This document shows positions 1 through 8,836 of a stretch of 64,000 bases of DNA, piece by piece (position 1 is the first letter of the stretch; every line of letters starts with the position of its first letter). This DNA comes from Hyphomicrobiales bacterium (lineage in GTDB: Bacteria > Pseudomonadota > Alphaproteobacteria > Rhizobiales > Rhizobiaceae): positions 248,001 through 312,000 of the forward strand of contig UBYA01000011.1 in the NCBI GenBank assembly GCA_900469615.1. Reading direction: 5' to 3'. The notes below the pieces were generated by a model that did not search any database, was not told the DNA's origin, and saw only the letters and a program-made list of their open reading frames with translations. A program made the translations under genes and the position numbers.

Positions 1-496
1 CAGCCCCCAAAGCCAGGCTTATAAATCCAATGAACCTGTTGGCGGCACCACGAAGCAGCAAAGCCAGCAGGCCAAGCAAAACGTAGCTGTGCTCCTCCAC
101 ACACAATGACCAGATGTGATCGAATATCGGTATGAAGCTACGGCTTTCGATGATCACGTAATTCAATGTGAAGGAAAGCGCCGAGATTACGCCCACGGCG
201 CCGGGAGCCAGCGGCGTCAGCGAGAAAATGGCCGCATTGACCAAAACGAATACGAACAACGCCGGATAGACGCGGCTGAAGCGGCGGAAGAAGAAAGTGC
301 CGAGAGGCATCCTCCTCACGAAGAGGATATCAGCCATCAGGCGGCCGGAGAGAACAAAAAAGAGATCGACACCGGCCGATCCGAGATGCGGAAGGTGGCG
401 ATCTCCACCGAAATGCCCCATAAGAACCAGCAGGATGGCTACTCCCCGCCAACCGTCCAGGGCAGGAATACGAGGTTGCTTTTCAGTTTCCGACAT
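1..496 (-). CDS. Acyltransferase 3 family membrane protein (partial, 3' end outside window)
   Basis: Reads off the left edge; 165 N-terminal residues are visible. The N-terminus runs PRIPALDGWRGVAILLVLMGH, the hallmark start of the OafA/YrhL acyltransferase 3 family, with the family histidine in the first membrane helix. Further on, FFVLSG and DHIWSLCVEEHSY match the family's second and third conserved blocks. Known members O-acetylate or O-acylate surface polysaccharides from the inner membrane; the substrate here cannot be told. The ATG at 496 follows a 14-bp overlap with a possible small upstream gene. The local sequence looks more AT-rich than most of the window. Confidence 0.85.
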   Translation of the reverse strand, partial: MSETEKQPRIPALDGWRGVAILLVLMGHFGGDRHLPHLGSAGVDLFFVLSGRLMADILFVRRMPLGTFFFRRFSRVYPALFVFVLVNAAIFSLTPLAPGAVGVISALSFTLNYVIIESRSFIPIFDHIWSLCVEEHSYVLLGLLALLLRGAANRFIGFISLALGA

Positions 497-797
497 CGAT
501 AACCATTGGTGTATTTCCCCACGGCCACCATTTTAGGATGTATGTGTTAATAAAAACGATAGCTAATACAATCAAGAGAGGCAGAAGACCGCACAGCTGA
601 CCGTCATTCGTCTTCTTAAATGTTGGACAGGCCTCACCCGAAGCAATGCCGGGAAAAGTGCCTTGGTCTCCGCCGGAAAACAACGCCGCTATCGAGCCGA
701 TAATCGGTGACAGGGCAATTGCTTCAGACGCAACTCCATGCCGCCCACCCCTGCGGGTGCGGGCGGCGCATTTGCTGGCCGGAAACATCCAACTCAC
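483..797 (-). CDS. Hypothetical small membrane protein upstream of the acyltransferase
   Basis: An open frame of 104 residues ends 14 bp inside the acyltransferase gene, which would suit translational coupling. The C-terminal half has one clear membrane segment (LLPLLIVLAIVFINTYIL, about residues 72-89) followed by KWWPWGN. The first 25 residues are Arg-rich and look non-coding, so the true start is probably downstream of 797, or the frame may be a gene remnant. No family is recognised. It could also be chance, since no convincing ribosome binding site was found. Confidence 0.3.
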   Translation of the reverse strand: MSWMFPASKCAARTRRGGRHGVASEAIALSPIIGSIAALFSGGDQGTFPGIASGEACPTFKKTNDGQLCGLLPLLIVLAIVFINTYILKWWPWGNTPMVIDVGN

Positions 798-856
798 GCC
801 GCGGCGACCGCGACGGCATGCCTAAAGCGCGACTATGCCGCCGCCTTCGCGTCGCA

Positions 857-1375
857 TCAGCCGGCTGGGCGCAACTGCAGGCGCGAAACGCCGGCCGCGA
901 CATTCAGGCCGGTTCCTGCTTCCGCGCTCAGCGGCTGAAGGGCGAAATTCTTGGCGTTACCGCCAACGAGCGCGTTGGCTCCGAGGCCAAGACCGACGGA
1001 AGCACCCGCGGAAGCGCCAACATAGGTGCCGGCCAGGGCGCCGTCACCGACACGGGTCGGCGCGGTATTGATGACGACCCAGCTCAGATAGGTCTTGCGG
1101 GTAACGCCGATGTCGATGCCGAGCTTGCCGATCGTCCCCGTATAGCGCTCGATCCTGCCGGTCCGCTGCCTGAAAGTGCAGCTGACCTGCTTGTTGGAAC
1201 CGATGATCATGCCCACGCCGCCTGCAACTTCGCAGGAAAGCGTTCCGAGACGCTGCTTGGGCTCGGAAGCGACCTGCGCCGACTGCTTCTTGGGATGATG
1301 ATGGGTGCTGGCGGCGGAAGCCACAGAACCGAAAGCCATGGCGATGGCCGCGGCTGCAACGATGGTCTTTTTCAT
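857..1375 (-). CDS. DUF992 domain protein, exported
   Basis: 172 residues with a typical signal peptide (MKKTIVAAAAIAMAFGSVASA). The mature part has the DUF992 pattern: LGTLSCEVAGGVGMIIGS, SCTFR, RIERYTGTIGKLGIDIGVT, and a Gly/Ala-rich tail with GASAGASVGLGLGANALVGG. DUF992 proteins are small periplasmic or envelope proteins common in Rhizobiales; their function is unknown. The ATG overlaps the stop of the upstream BON gene by 4 bp, so the two are co-translated. With CsbD further upstream the group resembles a general-stress set, which is an inference from context only. Confidence 0.85.
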   Translation of the reverse strand: MKKTIVAAAAIAMAFGSVASAASTHHHPKKQSAQVASEPKQRLGTLSCEVAGGVGMIIGSNKQVSCTFRQRTGRIERYTGTIGKLGIDIGVTRKTYLSWVVINTAPTRVGDGALAGTYVGASAGASVGLGLGANALVGGNAKNFALQPLSAEAGTGLNVAAGVSRLQLRPAG

Positions 1376-1707
1376 GACGTCTCCTTCGGCGGTTTGAGCG
1401 CCACTGTCGGCGCAGTTGAGCTCGACGGACCGTTTTCGGGCTGGGTGGACAGCTCGATATCGGCCTGGATCACGATGTTGCTGATGATACGGGTTCCGGC
1501 ATACTCACCGGCGATCTCGATGGCTCGCTGGCGTGCCTGGTCGTTCGGCGCGGTCCCCGTCAGCAGGATCGCGCCTTCCGCGACCGCAGCGTCGATGCGG
1601 CAATCCGCGAGCCCGTCGGCATAGGCAATCAGGCATCGGATCGCCGCGCAGGTGGCGCAGCTATTCGATGATGTCGTCAGCGATGACAGCTTGGCCAGGA
1701 AGAGCAT
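1372..1707 (-). CDS. BON domain protein
   Basis: 111 residues. The core from about residue 36 (CRIDAAVAEGAILLTGTA, then DQARQRAIEIAGEYAG and RIISNIVI) is a single BON domain, a fold found in OsmY-like proteins that is thought to bind membranes or other ligands. A hydrophobic N-terminus with several Cys residues precedes it, without a clean signal peptidase site. It sits between a CsbD-like gene and the DUF992 gene on the same strand and overlaps the latter by ATGA. The start at 1707 is the first ATG of the frame. Confidence 0.75.
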   Translation of the reverse strand: MLFLAKLSSLTTSSNSCATCAAIRCLIAYADGLADCRIDAAVAEGAILLTGTAPNDQARQRAIEIAGEYAGTRIISNIVIQADIELSTQPENGPSSSTAPTVALKPPKETS

Positions 1708-1747
1708 CGGAAAGCCTCGACTAGCAAAGTTCGCGCGCCTTGCGGCG

Positions 1748-1927
1748 TCAGCGAAGCGTCTTCCTGATGGCGTCCGTGGCCTTGCCGATTTGCGACTGGA
1801 TCTTGCCTTCGGCCTTTTCCACAGCTCCCTCGACCCTGAGCTTGTCGTTGCCGGTCAGCTTTCCGGCGGCCTCCTTGATGGAGCCACTTGCTTCCTTGAC
1901 TGCGCCTTTGACGCGATTCTTGTCCAT
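1748..1927 (-). CDS. CsbD-like stress protein
   Basis: A 59-residue frame: MDKNRVKGAVKEASGSIKEA, then GKLTGNDKLRVEGAVEKAEG, then KIQSQIGKATDAIRKTLR. This is the CsbD family pattern of small charged helical proteins built from KGxxKEAxGKxTGD-like units. CsbD homologues are induced by general stress or sigma-B-type control; the molecular role is unknown. AGGGAG lies 7 nt before the ATG, a good ribosome binding site. It is 40 bp upstream of the BON gene on the same strand, so it is probably the first gene of a CsbD-BON-DUF992 operon. I looked for, and did not see, an EcfG-type promoter. Confidence 0.85.
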   Translation of the reverse strand: MDKNRVKGAVKEASGSIKEAAGKLTGNDKLRVEGAVEKAEGKIQSQIGKATDAIRKTLR

Positions 1928-2119
1928 GTCTTATCTCCCTGAGCTTTTCAAAAGAGGAGGCGCCAGTCATCGACCGAGGCCATGAACAATGAAGTAGGGC
2001 GGCAATGCATATGCTTGCAGAGCAGAAACTACTATTTGTACTGGTAGAAAACAGCCTTTTTGAGGCCCGATGCCACGATTGCCCACCGTCCGCCGCAGCT
2101 CGGCCCATCGGATACCGCT

Positions 2120-3622
2120 CTATTTCGGTTTTCGGCCCTTCGAAACACCCGGCATGCCGGTGAACCCGCGCTCGCGCGCCCATATCACGGCAGCCGAACG
2201 CCGATTGACTCCGATCTTGGCGTAGAGCGACGCCACATGGTTGCGGATCGTATTTCTGGACAGATGCAGTGTCTCGCTCATTTCGGCGTCGCTTTGGCCA
2301 CGGCAGATCAAGGCGAGGATTTCCCTCTCGCGCTCGCTGAGATCAAGGATCTGGGCCGACGGCACCTTGCCGTCGGATACCTGCCGCAAGGTCGCAAGCC
2401 GGTCCACGATGGAGCGGCTGAACCACGAGGTATCGGCCATGACGCTCTCGATCGCCTCGACAAGTTCGGCTTCGCTGCGCATGCGCTCGGTCACATCCTG
2501 CAACGACCAGATGACGCACTGCTGATCGTTGATTTCGACACGCTCGGCCGAGACGAGGCAATCCGCGCTCCCGCCGTCCTTCTGCTTCATCCGCATCGTC
2601 TCGTCCCGAATAGGCATGTTGTCGATCAGCTTCCGCTCCATGCCGCGCCGGGCGGCAACATCGTCCCACAGCCGCAGCTCGCTGGCCGTCTTTCCGACGA
2701 TCTCTTCAAGGCCGTAGCCCGAAAGCTGGACGAAGGCGTCATTGACCTCGGTAAAGACGAAACCGTCGAGACGCGAAATAGCGGCCGGCGCCGGCGAGAG
2801 CCGGAATGATTTCGAGAAACGCTCCTCGCTTTGCCGAAGCGCGTTCTGAGCTTTCCGCCGCGCGTCGAGATCGGCGAAGGTAAAGAGCATGCATGGCTCC
2901 TCGCCGACCGCGATGGGCTCGCCGGCGATGATGACGAGCCGGTCGCCGCCGCCGGGCAATGGAATCAACGTCTCGCGCTGACGGATCAGCCGGCCCTCCG
3001 CGAGCTTCGCCAGGGCGTCCTCGCCGGTATCGCAATTGGCAAAAAGCCTCATCTCTTCGATGGTCTTTCCGATGATGTCGTCCTTGGCATAGGTCGTCAT
3101 CTCGACGAAGCCCTGGTTTACCCGGATGAAGCGAAGATCATCGAGGCGGCATATGAGACCCGGCGCCGGATTGGCATTGAAAGCCCGCTCGAAACGCTCT
3201 TCCGCCTCGAACAGCGGCGTCTCGTCGCGAATGATCAGAGCAAGCACGTCCGGGCGGTTGCCGGAATCGGCAATGACCAGGCTGCGGGCGGTATGTACCC
3301 AGACGAGATCCAGGTCGGCGGCCGGCGATATCTCGACGGTCACGTCTTCGAACGTCTCGCCTTTCAGCAGGCGCTCGATCGGATATTGCCCCTCTTCGAG
3401 CAGATGGTTGTTGCGGTAGCGCAGCGTGAAAGCCTGCCGATAGCCGGTCGCATCGCCGCCCAGATCTTCGATGGCCGAAACCCGATGCATTTGCAGCGCC
3501 GCACCGTTCGCCCACGAAATCGTGCCGGCGGGATCGAGCAGGATGATGCCGTCGCTCAATCCCGAAATGAGTTCCCGCAGGACGTTTCGGTTCACATTCG
3601 GCGGCTGCGGCCCATCGCTCAT
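2120..3622 (-). CDS. PAS-domain LuxR-type transcription regulator
   Basis: 500 residues from the ATG at 3622 (MSDGPQPPN). Three PAS repeats can be seen: about 12-125 (SGLSDGIILLDPAGTISWAN), 140-260 (NANPAPGLICRLDDLRF) and 265-385 (LSPAPAAISRLDGFVF). A C-terminal LuxR helix-turn-helix spans about 425-490 (LSEREREILALICRGQSDAE, LSRNTIRNHVASLYAKIGV). There is no receiver or autoinducer domain, so the PAS domains probably sense the signal directly. The upstream frame to 3682 has no better start. No obvious target gene is adjacent. Family assignment is firm; the signal is unknown. Confidence 0.88.
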   Translation of the reverse strand: MSDGPQPPNVNRNVLRELISGLSDGIILLDPAGTISWANGAALQMHRVSAIEDLGGDATGYRQAFTLRYRNNHLLEEGQYPIERLLKGETFEDVTVEISPAADLDLVWVHTARSLVIADSGNRPDVLALIIRDETPLFEAEERFERAFNANPAPGLICRLDDLRFIRVNQGFVEMTTYAKDDIIGKTIEEMRLFANCDTGEDALAKLAEGRLIRQRETLIPLPGGGDRLVIIAGEPIAVGEEPCMLFTFADLDARRKAQNALRQSEERFSKSFRLSPAPAAISRLDGFVFTEVNDAFVQLSGYGLEEIVGKTASELRLWDDVAARRGMERKLIDNMPIRDETMRMKQKDGGSADCLVSAERVEINDQQCVIWSLQDVTERMRSEAELVEAIESVMADTSWFSRSIVDRLATLRQVSDGKVPSAQILDLSEREREILALICRGQSDAEMSETLHLSRNTIRNHVASLYAKIGVNRRSAAVIWARERGFTGMPGVSKGRKPK

Positions 3623-3724
3623 CTTTTGTCTCGCTTGGTACTGGCAACTTAGATAGGAGGGCCGCGCGAGAAAAGAACCCATTGCTTTTGCCGGCAGACG
3701 CTCGCAAGGATCGCCGGCTGCGGT

Positions 3725-4732
3725 TCAGTCCACGCAGCACAAGGGCGCGGCATCCTGCAAGGGTAGCGGCAGGGCAGCGGAATGCGTTGGAAGCGTGAGC
3801 GCGTCGAGCGTTGCCGTCTGCTCCGGCGAAAGCCGGACCAGCAGCGCGCCGATATCGTCATCGAGCTGTTCCAACGTATGTATGCCGATGACGGTTGAAG
3901 CCACTCCCGGCCGGGCCATTGCCCAGGCAAGCGCTACGCGGGCGGTGGTGGTGCCGAGCTCGCCGGCAATACGCAACAAGGCGTCGACGATTTCAAGGTC
4001 CTGCTCGTCGGGCCGTCGCGCCAGCTGCGCCGCATGACCCGCCTTTACGTCCCGATTGGCGGCGCGAGTATACTGGCCGCTGATGAGGCCGCCGCTCAAC
4101 GGCGAATGCGAGACCACGCCCAGCCCCAATCCGCGCGCCATTGGCACGAGTTCCATTTCAAACAGCCGTGCCGCGAGGGAATATTCGATCTGCAGACCGA
4201 TGAACGGAGCCCAGCCGTTGCATTGCGCAAGCAGTTGCGCATGCGCAACCTTCCAGGCCGGTGTGTCGGCGATGCCGAAGTAACGCAGTTTCCCGGACTG
4301 GGTGAGATCGTGAAGAGCCGCCAGCACCTCCTCCAGCGGGGTCCGGATATCCCAGTTGTTCAGCCAATAGAGATCGAGGCGATCGGTGCGCAGCCGTCGC
4401 AACGCCTGCTCGACGCCGGCGATCACGGCCTTGCGGCCGGGCTCAACGCCCTGCCGATCGATGCTGAATTTGGCGGCGATCACAAGCCGGTCGCGCTGGG
4501 CCGGCCTCTGGGCAAGATAATTGCCGACAACCGTCTGGCCAGCCGCTTTGACCTCTCCGCTGCCGGTATCGAGATAATTGCCGCCGAGACCGAGATAGCG
4601 ATCCAGAATTGCCGCATGCCCGTTGTCGCGCGAATGCCAGCTCGAATCCGCATCGAAAGTCATCGTTCCGAGCCCGAGCGGACTGACGCGCAACTGCGAG
4701 CGGCCGAGTGCGACATAATCATCAAGATGCAT
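3725..4732 (-). CDS. Aldo/keto reductase family protein with altered catalytic residues
   Basis: 335 residues; start chosen at 4732 because GGGGGA lies 7 nt upstream and the protein then begins like the family (LGRSQLRVSPLGLGTMTF). A second possible start is 4762. The TIM-barrel pattern and cofactor pocket are kept (GLGLGVVSHSPLSGGLISGQ, STVIGIHTLEQLDDDI). Aligned to the AKR tetrad, Asp55 (NYLDTG) and Lys88 (IAAKFS) are present, but the catalytic Tyr position holds Glu60 and the His position holds Asn125 (LYWLNNWD for the usual LYQxHxPD). Normal oxidoreductase activity is therefore doubtful. Divergent from the alcohol dehydrogenase gene. Confidence 0.85.
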   Translation of the reverse strand: MHLDDYVALGRSQLRVSPLGLGTMTFDADSSWHSRDNGHAAILDRYLGLGGNYLDTGSGEVKAAGQTVVGNYLAQRPAQRDRLVIAAKFSIDRQGVEPGRKAVIAGVEQALRRLRTDRLDLYWLNNWDIRTPLEEVLAALHDLTQSGKLRYFGIADTPAWKVAHAQLLAQCNGWAPFIGLQIEYSLAARLFEMELVPMARGLGLGVVSHSPLSGGLISGQYTRAANRDVKAGHAAQLARRPDEQDLEIVDALLRIAGELGTTTARVALAWAMARPGVASTVIGIHTLEQLDDDIGALLVRLSPEQTATLDALTLPTHSAALPLPLQDAAPLCCVD

Positions 4733-5028
4733 GTATGGTCCCCCGACCGGCTCAAGCGACATATATCCACCCCAATATGTAAGTTTGTCAAACAAAGGAA
4801 TTAAGCACAGATTTGTGATTTTAGAATTCGCGAATCCGGATAATGGGGGTTTACCGACCGGCCTTCCGCGTTCGCTTGCCCGGGCGCCTTCATGCCGTTG
4901 ATGAAGAACGGAATGACATCGGTCGCAATTGCCTGTCTTAACGTGGAAGCTGGCTTCGGCTAGTTTCTCTCCCGAAAATCAATGGGTGGCGCAGAGGCGC
5001 TTCCCAACATACAAAAGGCGGACGGAAC

Positions 5029-6087
5029 ATGAAGACCATTGGCTATGCGTGCACTTCTGCGGAGACTCCGCTGGAGCCTTATTCCTTCGAGCGGCGCGCG
5101 CCGCGCCCGAACGACGTCGTAATGGAGATCGTCTACGCCGGGATCTGCCATTCGGATGTCCACATGGCGCACAACGATTGGGGCTTTTCGAGCTATCCGC
5201 TCGTGCCGGGCCATGAAATCGTCGGCCGCGTGATCGAGGTCGGCAGCGACGTCACCAAGTTCAGGATCGGCGATCACGGCGCGGTCGGCTGCATGGTCGA
5301 CAGTTGCCAGCATTGCGACCAATGCCGCCGCGGCGAAGAGCAATTCTGCCGCGAAGGCAACACGGGCACTTACAGCGCTCCCGACCGTATCGACGGGTCG
5401 ATCACAAAAGGCGGCTATTCCAAGCATATCGTCGTGCGCGAGGAGTTCGTCTGCACCGTGCCCGAGGGCATGGATCTCTCCCGCACCGCGCCGATACTGT
5501 GCGCCGGCATCACCACCTATTCGCCGCTTCGCACCTGGAATGTCGGTCCGCACAGCCGGGTCGGCGTCATCGGCATGGGCGGCCTCGGCCACATGGCCGT
5601 CAAGCTTGCCGCTGCCATGGGCGCCAGGGTGACGATGATCTCGCGCTCGCCCGACAAGGAGAAGATCGCCCGCGACATCGGCGCGGACGATTTCCTGATC
5701 TCGACCAATGCGGGCGCGATGAATGCCGCCGCCAATGCCTTCGACCTGATCATCGATACGGTTCCCGTCAAGCACGATCTCGATACCTACACGCCGCTTC
5801 TGGATGTCGACGGCACGCTGGTCGTGGTCGGACAGGTCGGCCCCTGGGGTGAGGTGAACGGCCTTCCCCTCCTCGTCGGCAGACGCCGGATTGCCGGCTC
5901 GCCGATCGGCGGCATGCGCGAAACGCAGGAAGTGATCGATTTCTGCGCGCGCAAGGGCATTCTCCCCGAATGCCGGATCATCCGGCCGGAAGAAATCAAC
6001 GACGCTTTCGCCACCTTGCAGCGTGCGGATATTCCCTACCGCTTCGTGATCGACATGGCGTCGCTCTCCGTATCCGCCGCGGCCTGA
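5029..6087 (+). CDS. Zinc-dependent NAD(P)-dependent alcohol dehydrogenase
   Basis: 352 residues of the cinnamyl-alcohol-dehydrogenase/YahK branch of medium-chain dehydrogenases. Catalytic zinc ligands are Cys40 (GICHSDVH) and His62-Glu63 (GHE); structural zinc is bound by Cys93, 96, 99 and 107 (CQHCDQCRRGEEQFC). The Rossmann motif is GMGGLGHMAVKLA. Such enzymes reduce aldehydes with NADPH in the cytosol. The ATG follows GGACGGAAC. The 296-bp gap to the divergent aldo/keto reductase must hold both promoters; no operator is evident. The physiological substrate is unknown. Confidence 0.92.
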   Translation: MKTIGYACTSAETPLEPYSFERRAPRPNDVVMEIVYAGICHSDVHMAHNDWGFSSYPLVPGHEIVGRVIEVGSDVTKFRIGDHGAVGCMVDSCQHCDQCRRGEEQFCREGNTGTYSAPDRIDGSITKGGYSKHIVVREEFVCTVPEGMDLSRTAPILCAGITTYSPLRTWNVGPHSRVGVIGMGGLGHMAVKLAAAMGARVTMISRSPDKEKIARDIGADDFLISTNAGAMNAAANAFDLIIDTVPVKHDLDTYTPLLDVDGTLVVVGQVGPWGEVNGLPLLVGRRRIAGSPIGGMRETQEVIDFCARKGILPECRIIRPEEINDAFATLQRADIPYRFVIDMASLSVSAAA

Positions 6088-6167
6088 GAGGCCGCCGGAC
6101 GGAGCTTGCCCGACGAATGTCTCGGCGCCGCATTTCTCTTGCGTCGAGAGACGTTCCGGGCCGATGC

Positions 6168-7085
6168 TCAGGAAATACGGGAGGGCCAGGGATTACGGCC
6201 CTCCCGCAGCCAGGAAAGCGTATCGGCCCAGAAACTGTCCGTATAGCGGTCATGGAACAGGCCGAAATGGCCGATCGCATCGTGGCCGAAATCCGCCGGG
6301 TGCAGCAGCACCGACATGCGTTGCGCGCCTTTGTAATAATTCAGGGCGCGGTGAACTGCCGGGATCGTGCCGAGTTCGTCGTCCGAAACCACAACGGCCA
6401 GAATCGGGGCTTTGACCGCCGCCATGCGCCGTAGCGCGGCCTGCCGCTCGCCTGCCGGATGGCTGCGCTCGAAGCAGCGGCCGCGAAAGCTCCACTCATT
6501 TGCCACGCCTTTCGGAAGATCTTCCAGCCAGCCGAGCCGCCGGCCCGGAAAATAACCGCAAGCCGCCGTGACCATCGGCATGGCGACATGCCATTTGAAC
6601 AGCAGGGCAAGCCGCCTGCTTGCCATATAATCACCCCACCAGGCATATTGAGCGCCGACCGTCAGCATTCTGTCGATCATCGGGGCACTTTCGGCCAGTC
6701 CCGGAAGGAAGCCGCCAATGCTGTGACCCACCACCGTAAGCGGTCCATTGCGTCGATGCTTGGCCATCCACCGGAGCGCGGCGTCGAAATCCCGCTCTCC
6801 CCAATCCCGCCAGCGATAGCTGGCACCGCGCAGCTGCTGCGGGCGCGACTGGCCGATGCCGCGATAGTCGAAGGTCAGGACATCGAATCCATGCCGCGCG
6901 AGAAATTGCGCATAGCGATGATAATAGCGCGCGAGAACGCCCGTGGCCGGATTGACGATCACGCTGCCGTGCGGCCGCTCCGCCTCGGACCGCCAGAAGT
7001 GACCGCCCAGAACGACCCCATCCTCGCAGCGGATGGAAACCGTCGGGTTGCTTGCGTTCGAAGATGGGAGAGGTTGCCGGCTCAT
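6168..7085 (-). CDS. Alpha/beta hydrolase (COG4757-like)
   Basis: 305 residues from ATG 7085, chosen because the longer frame would run through the divergent promoter. Nucleophile elbow GHSIGGF, acid region VVVSDDELG, and the late His in FGHDAIGHFGLF match the predicted alpha/beta hydrolases of COG4757. LTFDYRGIGQS is the family's oxyanion-side strand. Cytosolic, no signal peptide. It is divergent from a TetR gene 62 bp away, with an inverted repeat between them, so TetR control is likely. Substrate unknown. Confidence 0.85.
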   Translation of the reverse strand: MSRQPLPSSNASNPTVSIRCEDGVVLGGHFWRSEAERPHGSVIVNPATGVLARYYHRYAQFLARHGFDVLTFDYRGIGQSRPQQLRGASYRWRDWGERDFDAALRWMAKHRRNGPLTVVGHSIGGFLPGLAESAPMIDRMLTVGAQYAWWGDYMASRRLALLFKWHVAMPMVTAACGYFPGRRLGWLEDLPKGVANEWSFRGRCFERSHPAGERQAALRRMAAVKAPILAVVVSDDELGTIPAVHRALNYYKGAQRMSVLLHPADFGHDAIGHFGLFHDRYTDSFWADTLSWLREGRNPWPSRIS

Positions 7086-7115
7086 GGCCGACAAGATGGA
7101 ACGATCGCCACGTTG

Positions 7116-7139
7116 TGTATATTCACTACCCGGTATACA
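7116..7139. promoter_or_regulatory. Inverted repeat between hydrolase and tetR, candidate TetR operator
   Basis: TGTATA at 7116-7121 and TATACA at 7134-7139 form a perfect 6-bp inverted repeat with 12 bp between the arms, in the middle of the 61-bp divergent gap. Each arm also resembles a -10 hexamer, so regulator binding would block both promoters. Assignment to the adjacent TetR protein is inferred from position. Confidence 0.5.
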
Positions 7140-7146
7140 TTGAACC

Positions 7147-7779
7147 ATGAGAGACAGCTCCCAGCCGACACGCGAGCGCATTCTTCAGGCCGCCGGAAAA
7201 CTCTTCCATCACGACGGCATCCGCGCAATCAGCGTCGATGCCATCGCCGAGAAGGCCGGCGTCACCAAGCGCACCCTCTACTATCATTTCCGCAGCAAGG
7301 ACGATCTGATCGCCGCCCATCTTCAAGCGCGCGACGAGCCGAACCTTGCCCTCTTCAAACGCTGGTTCGATGAGGCTGAAGGCAATGCCGCCGAGAGGAT
7401 TGCCGGCATTTTTCGCCATCTGGCGCAATCGGCACGGAATGCCAGATGGAAGGGTTGCGGCTTCCTGCGGACCTCGGTGGAGCTCGTCAACCTGCCCGGA
7501 CATCCGGCCCTGGTTGCGGCCCGCGCCCACAAGAAGCGTTTGGAGGACTGGCTGTGTTCGGTCCTTGCCGAAGCAGGCGTGAATGGCGACACTTCGTCAC
7601 TCGCACGCCAGGTCATGCTGCTCCTCGACGGCTCGTTTGCGGTCGTCCTGCTCCATCGCGATCCGAGCTATATGGAAACTGCGGCAGAGGCCGTGGTGCG
7701 GCTCATTGCCGAGCGATTGCCGGATGCAAAAGCAAACGGGGCAGCCCGAAAGGCGCGGCATGACCGGCGCGATCAATGA
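7147..7779 (+). CDS. TetR family transcription regulator
   Basis: 210 residues. The N-terminal helix-turn-helix is canonical: TRERILQAAGKLFHHDGIRA, ISVDAIAEKAGVTKRTLYYH, FRSKDDLIAAHL. The C-terminal ligand domain resembles the TetR_C group with CGFLRTSVEL. Divergent from the alpha/beta hydrolase, which is its likely target with itself. Its last 7 bp overlap the 3' end of the convergent RHH gene. Inducer unknown. Confidence 0.9.
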   Translation: MRDSSQPTRERILQAAGKLFHHDGIRAISVDAIAEKAGVTKRTLYYHFRSKDDLIAAHLQARDEPNLALFKRWFDEAEGNAAERIAGIFRHLAQSARNARWKGCGFLRTSVELVNLPGHPALVAARAHKKRLEDWLCSVLAEAGVNGDTSSLARQVMLLLDGSFAVVLLHRDPSYMETAAEAVVRLIAERLPDAKANGAARKARHDRRDQ

Positions 7780-8123
7780 TATTTCAAACGCTCCCGCCCC
7801 AGAATGGCAGGAGCGTCGACGCCGGCGATAGGTTTGGAAAGGTCTCTCGAAATATCGCCGGCAAGCTGCAGGTCGAGATAACGCGCGCAGCAGACACGCA
7901 GGAACGACGTGAAATTGCCGAGATCGTGGCCGGCGTCGATCGATTCATGGTGCAGCTTGGTAATCAGCTGCACCACGTTCATGCCGTCACGCCGGGCGAT
8001 TTCCTCCAGCTTCGACCAGAAGAAGTTTTCCAGCCTGACGCTCGTCACCATGCCATCGATGCGCAGGGAGCGCGTGGTGCTTTCCCAGAGCCCGGCATCG
8101 GCCTTGATGAACAACTCGCACAT
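7773..8123 (-). CDS. Ribbon-helix-helix domain protein (COG4321-like)
   Basis: 116 residues. After an acidic start (MCELFIKADAGLWESTTRSL) comes RIDGMVTSVRLENFFWSKLE, EIARRDGMNVVQLITKLHHE, a ribbon-helix-helix arrangement matching predicted RHH DNA-binding proteins of Rhizobiales. The start at 8123 follows a run GGGGGGGAG spaced 6 nt, an unusually strong ribosome binding site. The gene begins 23 bp after the DJ-1/PfpI gene ends, on the same strand, so both are probably one transcript. DNA target unknown. Confidence 0.8.
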   Translation of the reverse strand: MCELFIKADAGLWESTTRSLRIDGMVTSVRLENFFWSKLEEIARRDGMNVVQLITKLHHESIDAGHDLGNFTSFLRVCCARYLDLQLAGDISRDLSKPIAGVDAPAILGRERLKYH

Positions 8124-8146
8124 GCGCGTCTCCCCCCCCATTAGCC

Positions 8147-8743
8147 TCAGGCTGCGTCCGCTTTCGACAAGGCGCTGGCATCGAGCACGGCCATGAACTG
8201 GCGCAACCATGCCGGATGAGCCGGCCAGGCCGGCGCGGTAACGAGATTGCCGTCGGCGACGGCGTCGTTGATGGCAATATCGGCGTACGTGCCGCCGGCA
8301 AGCTCCACTTCGGGGCGGCAGGCGGGATAGGCCGAGCAGGTACGCCCCTTGAGGACGCCGGCGGCAGCCAGCAATTGCGCGCCGTGGCAAATGGCGGCGA
8401 CCGGTTTCTCCGCCTCGAAGAAGTGTTGCACCGCCTTGATGACCTCGGGATTCAGACGGAGATATTCCGGAGCACGGCCGCCCGGAATGACGAGCGCATC
8501 GTAATCCTCGGCGCGGACGCTGGCAAACGTCGCATTCAATGCAAAATTATGGCCGCGCTTTTCGGAGTAGGTCTGATCGCCTTCGAAATCGTGAATGGCC
8601 GTTGCCACCGTTTCGCCGGCATTCTTGCCGGGGCAAACGGCATGGACCGTATAGCCGCAGGCAAGCAGCGTCTGAAACGGCACCATGGTTTCGTAGTCCT
8701 CGGTGAAGTCACCGGTAATCATCAGGATCTTTGCTGCTGGCAT
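8147..8743 (-). CDS. DJ-1/PfpI family protein
   Basis: 198 residues. The nucleophile Cys119 sits in the family elbow [14 protein letters not shown] with His120 beside it, and PGGRAPEYL supplies the conserved Gly-Gly-Arg loop. Family members are cysteine-based glyoxalases, deglycases, proteases or chaperones; the specific activity cannot be told. GGGAGGAAG precedes the ATG. Likely co-transcribed with the downstream RHH gene. Confidence 0.88.
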   Translation of the reverse strand: MPAAKILMITGDFTEDYETMVPFQTLLACGYTVHAVCPGKNAGETVATAIHDFEGDQTYSEKRGHNFALNATFASVRAEDYDALVIPGGRAPEYLRLNPEVIKAVQHFFEAEKPVAAICHGAQLLAAAGVLKGRTCSAYPACRPEVELAGGTYADIAINDAVADGNLVTAPAWPAHPAWLRQFMAVLDASALSKADAA

Positions 8744-8836
8744 CGTCTTCCTCCCTTGGAACCAACAGGCGGCACTCTAGCAAAGCGCCGGGCAGCATGG
8801 GTATTAGGCGAATACTACACCACCCATCCGATGTCG

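Noticed and set aside
1928..2119. EcfG-type promoter before the CsbD-like gene
   Set aside because: The gene content suggested general-stress control, but no GGAAC-N16/17-CGTT pair was found on the minus strand.
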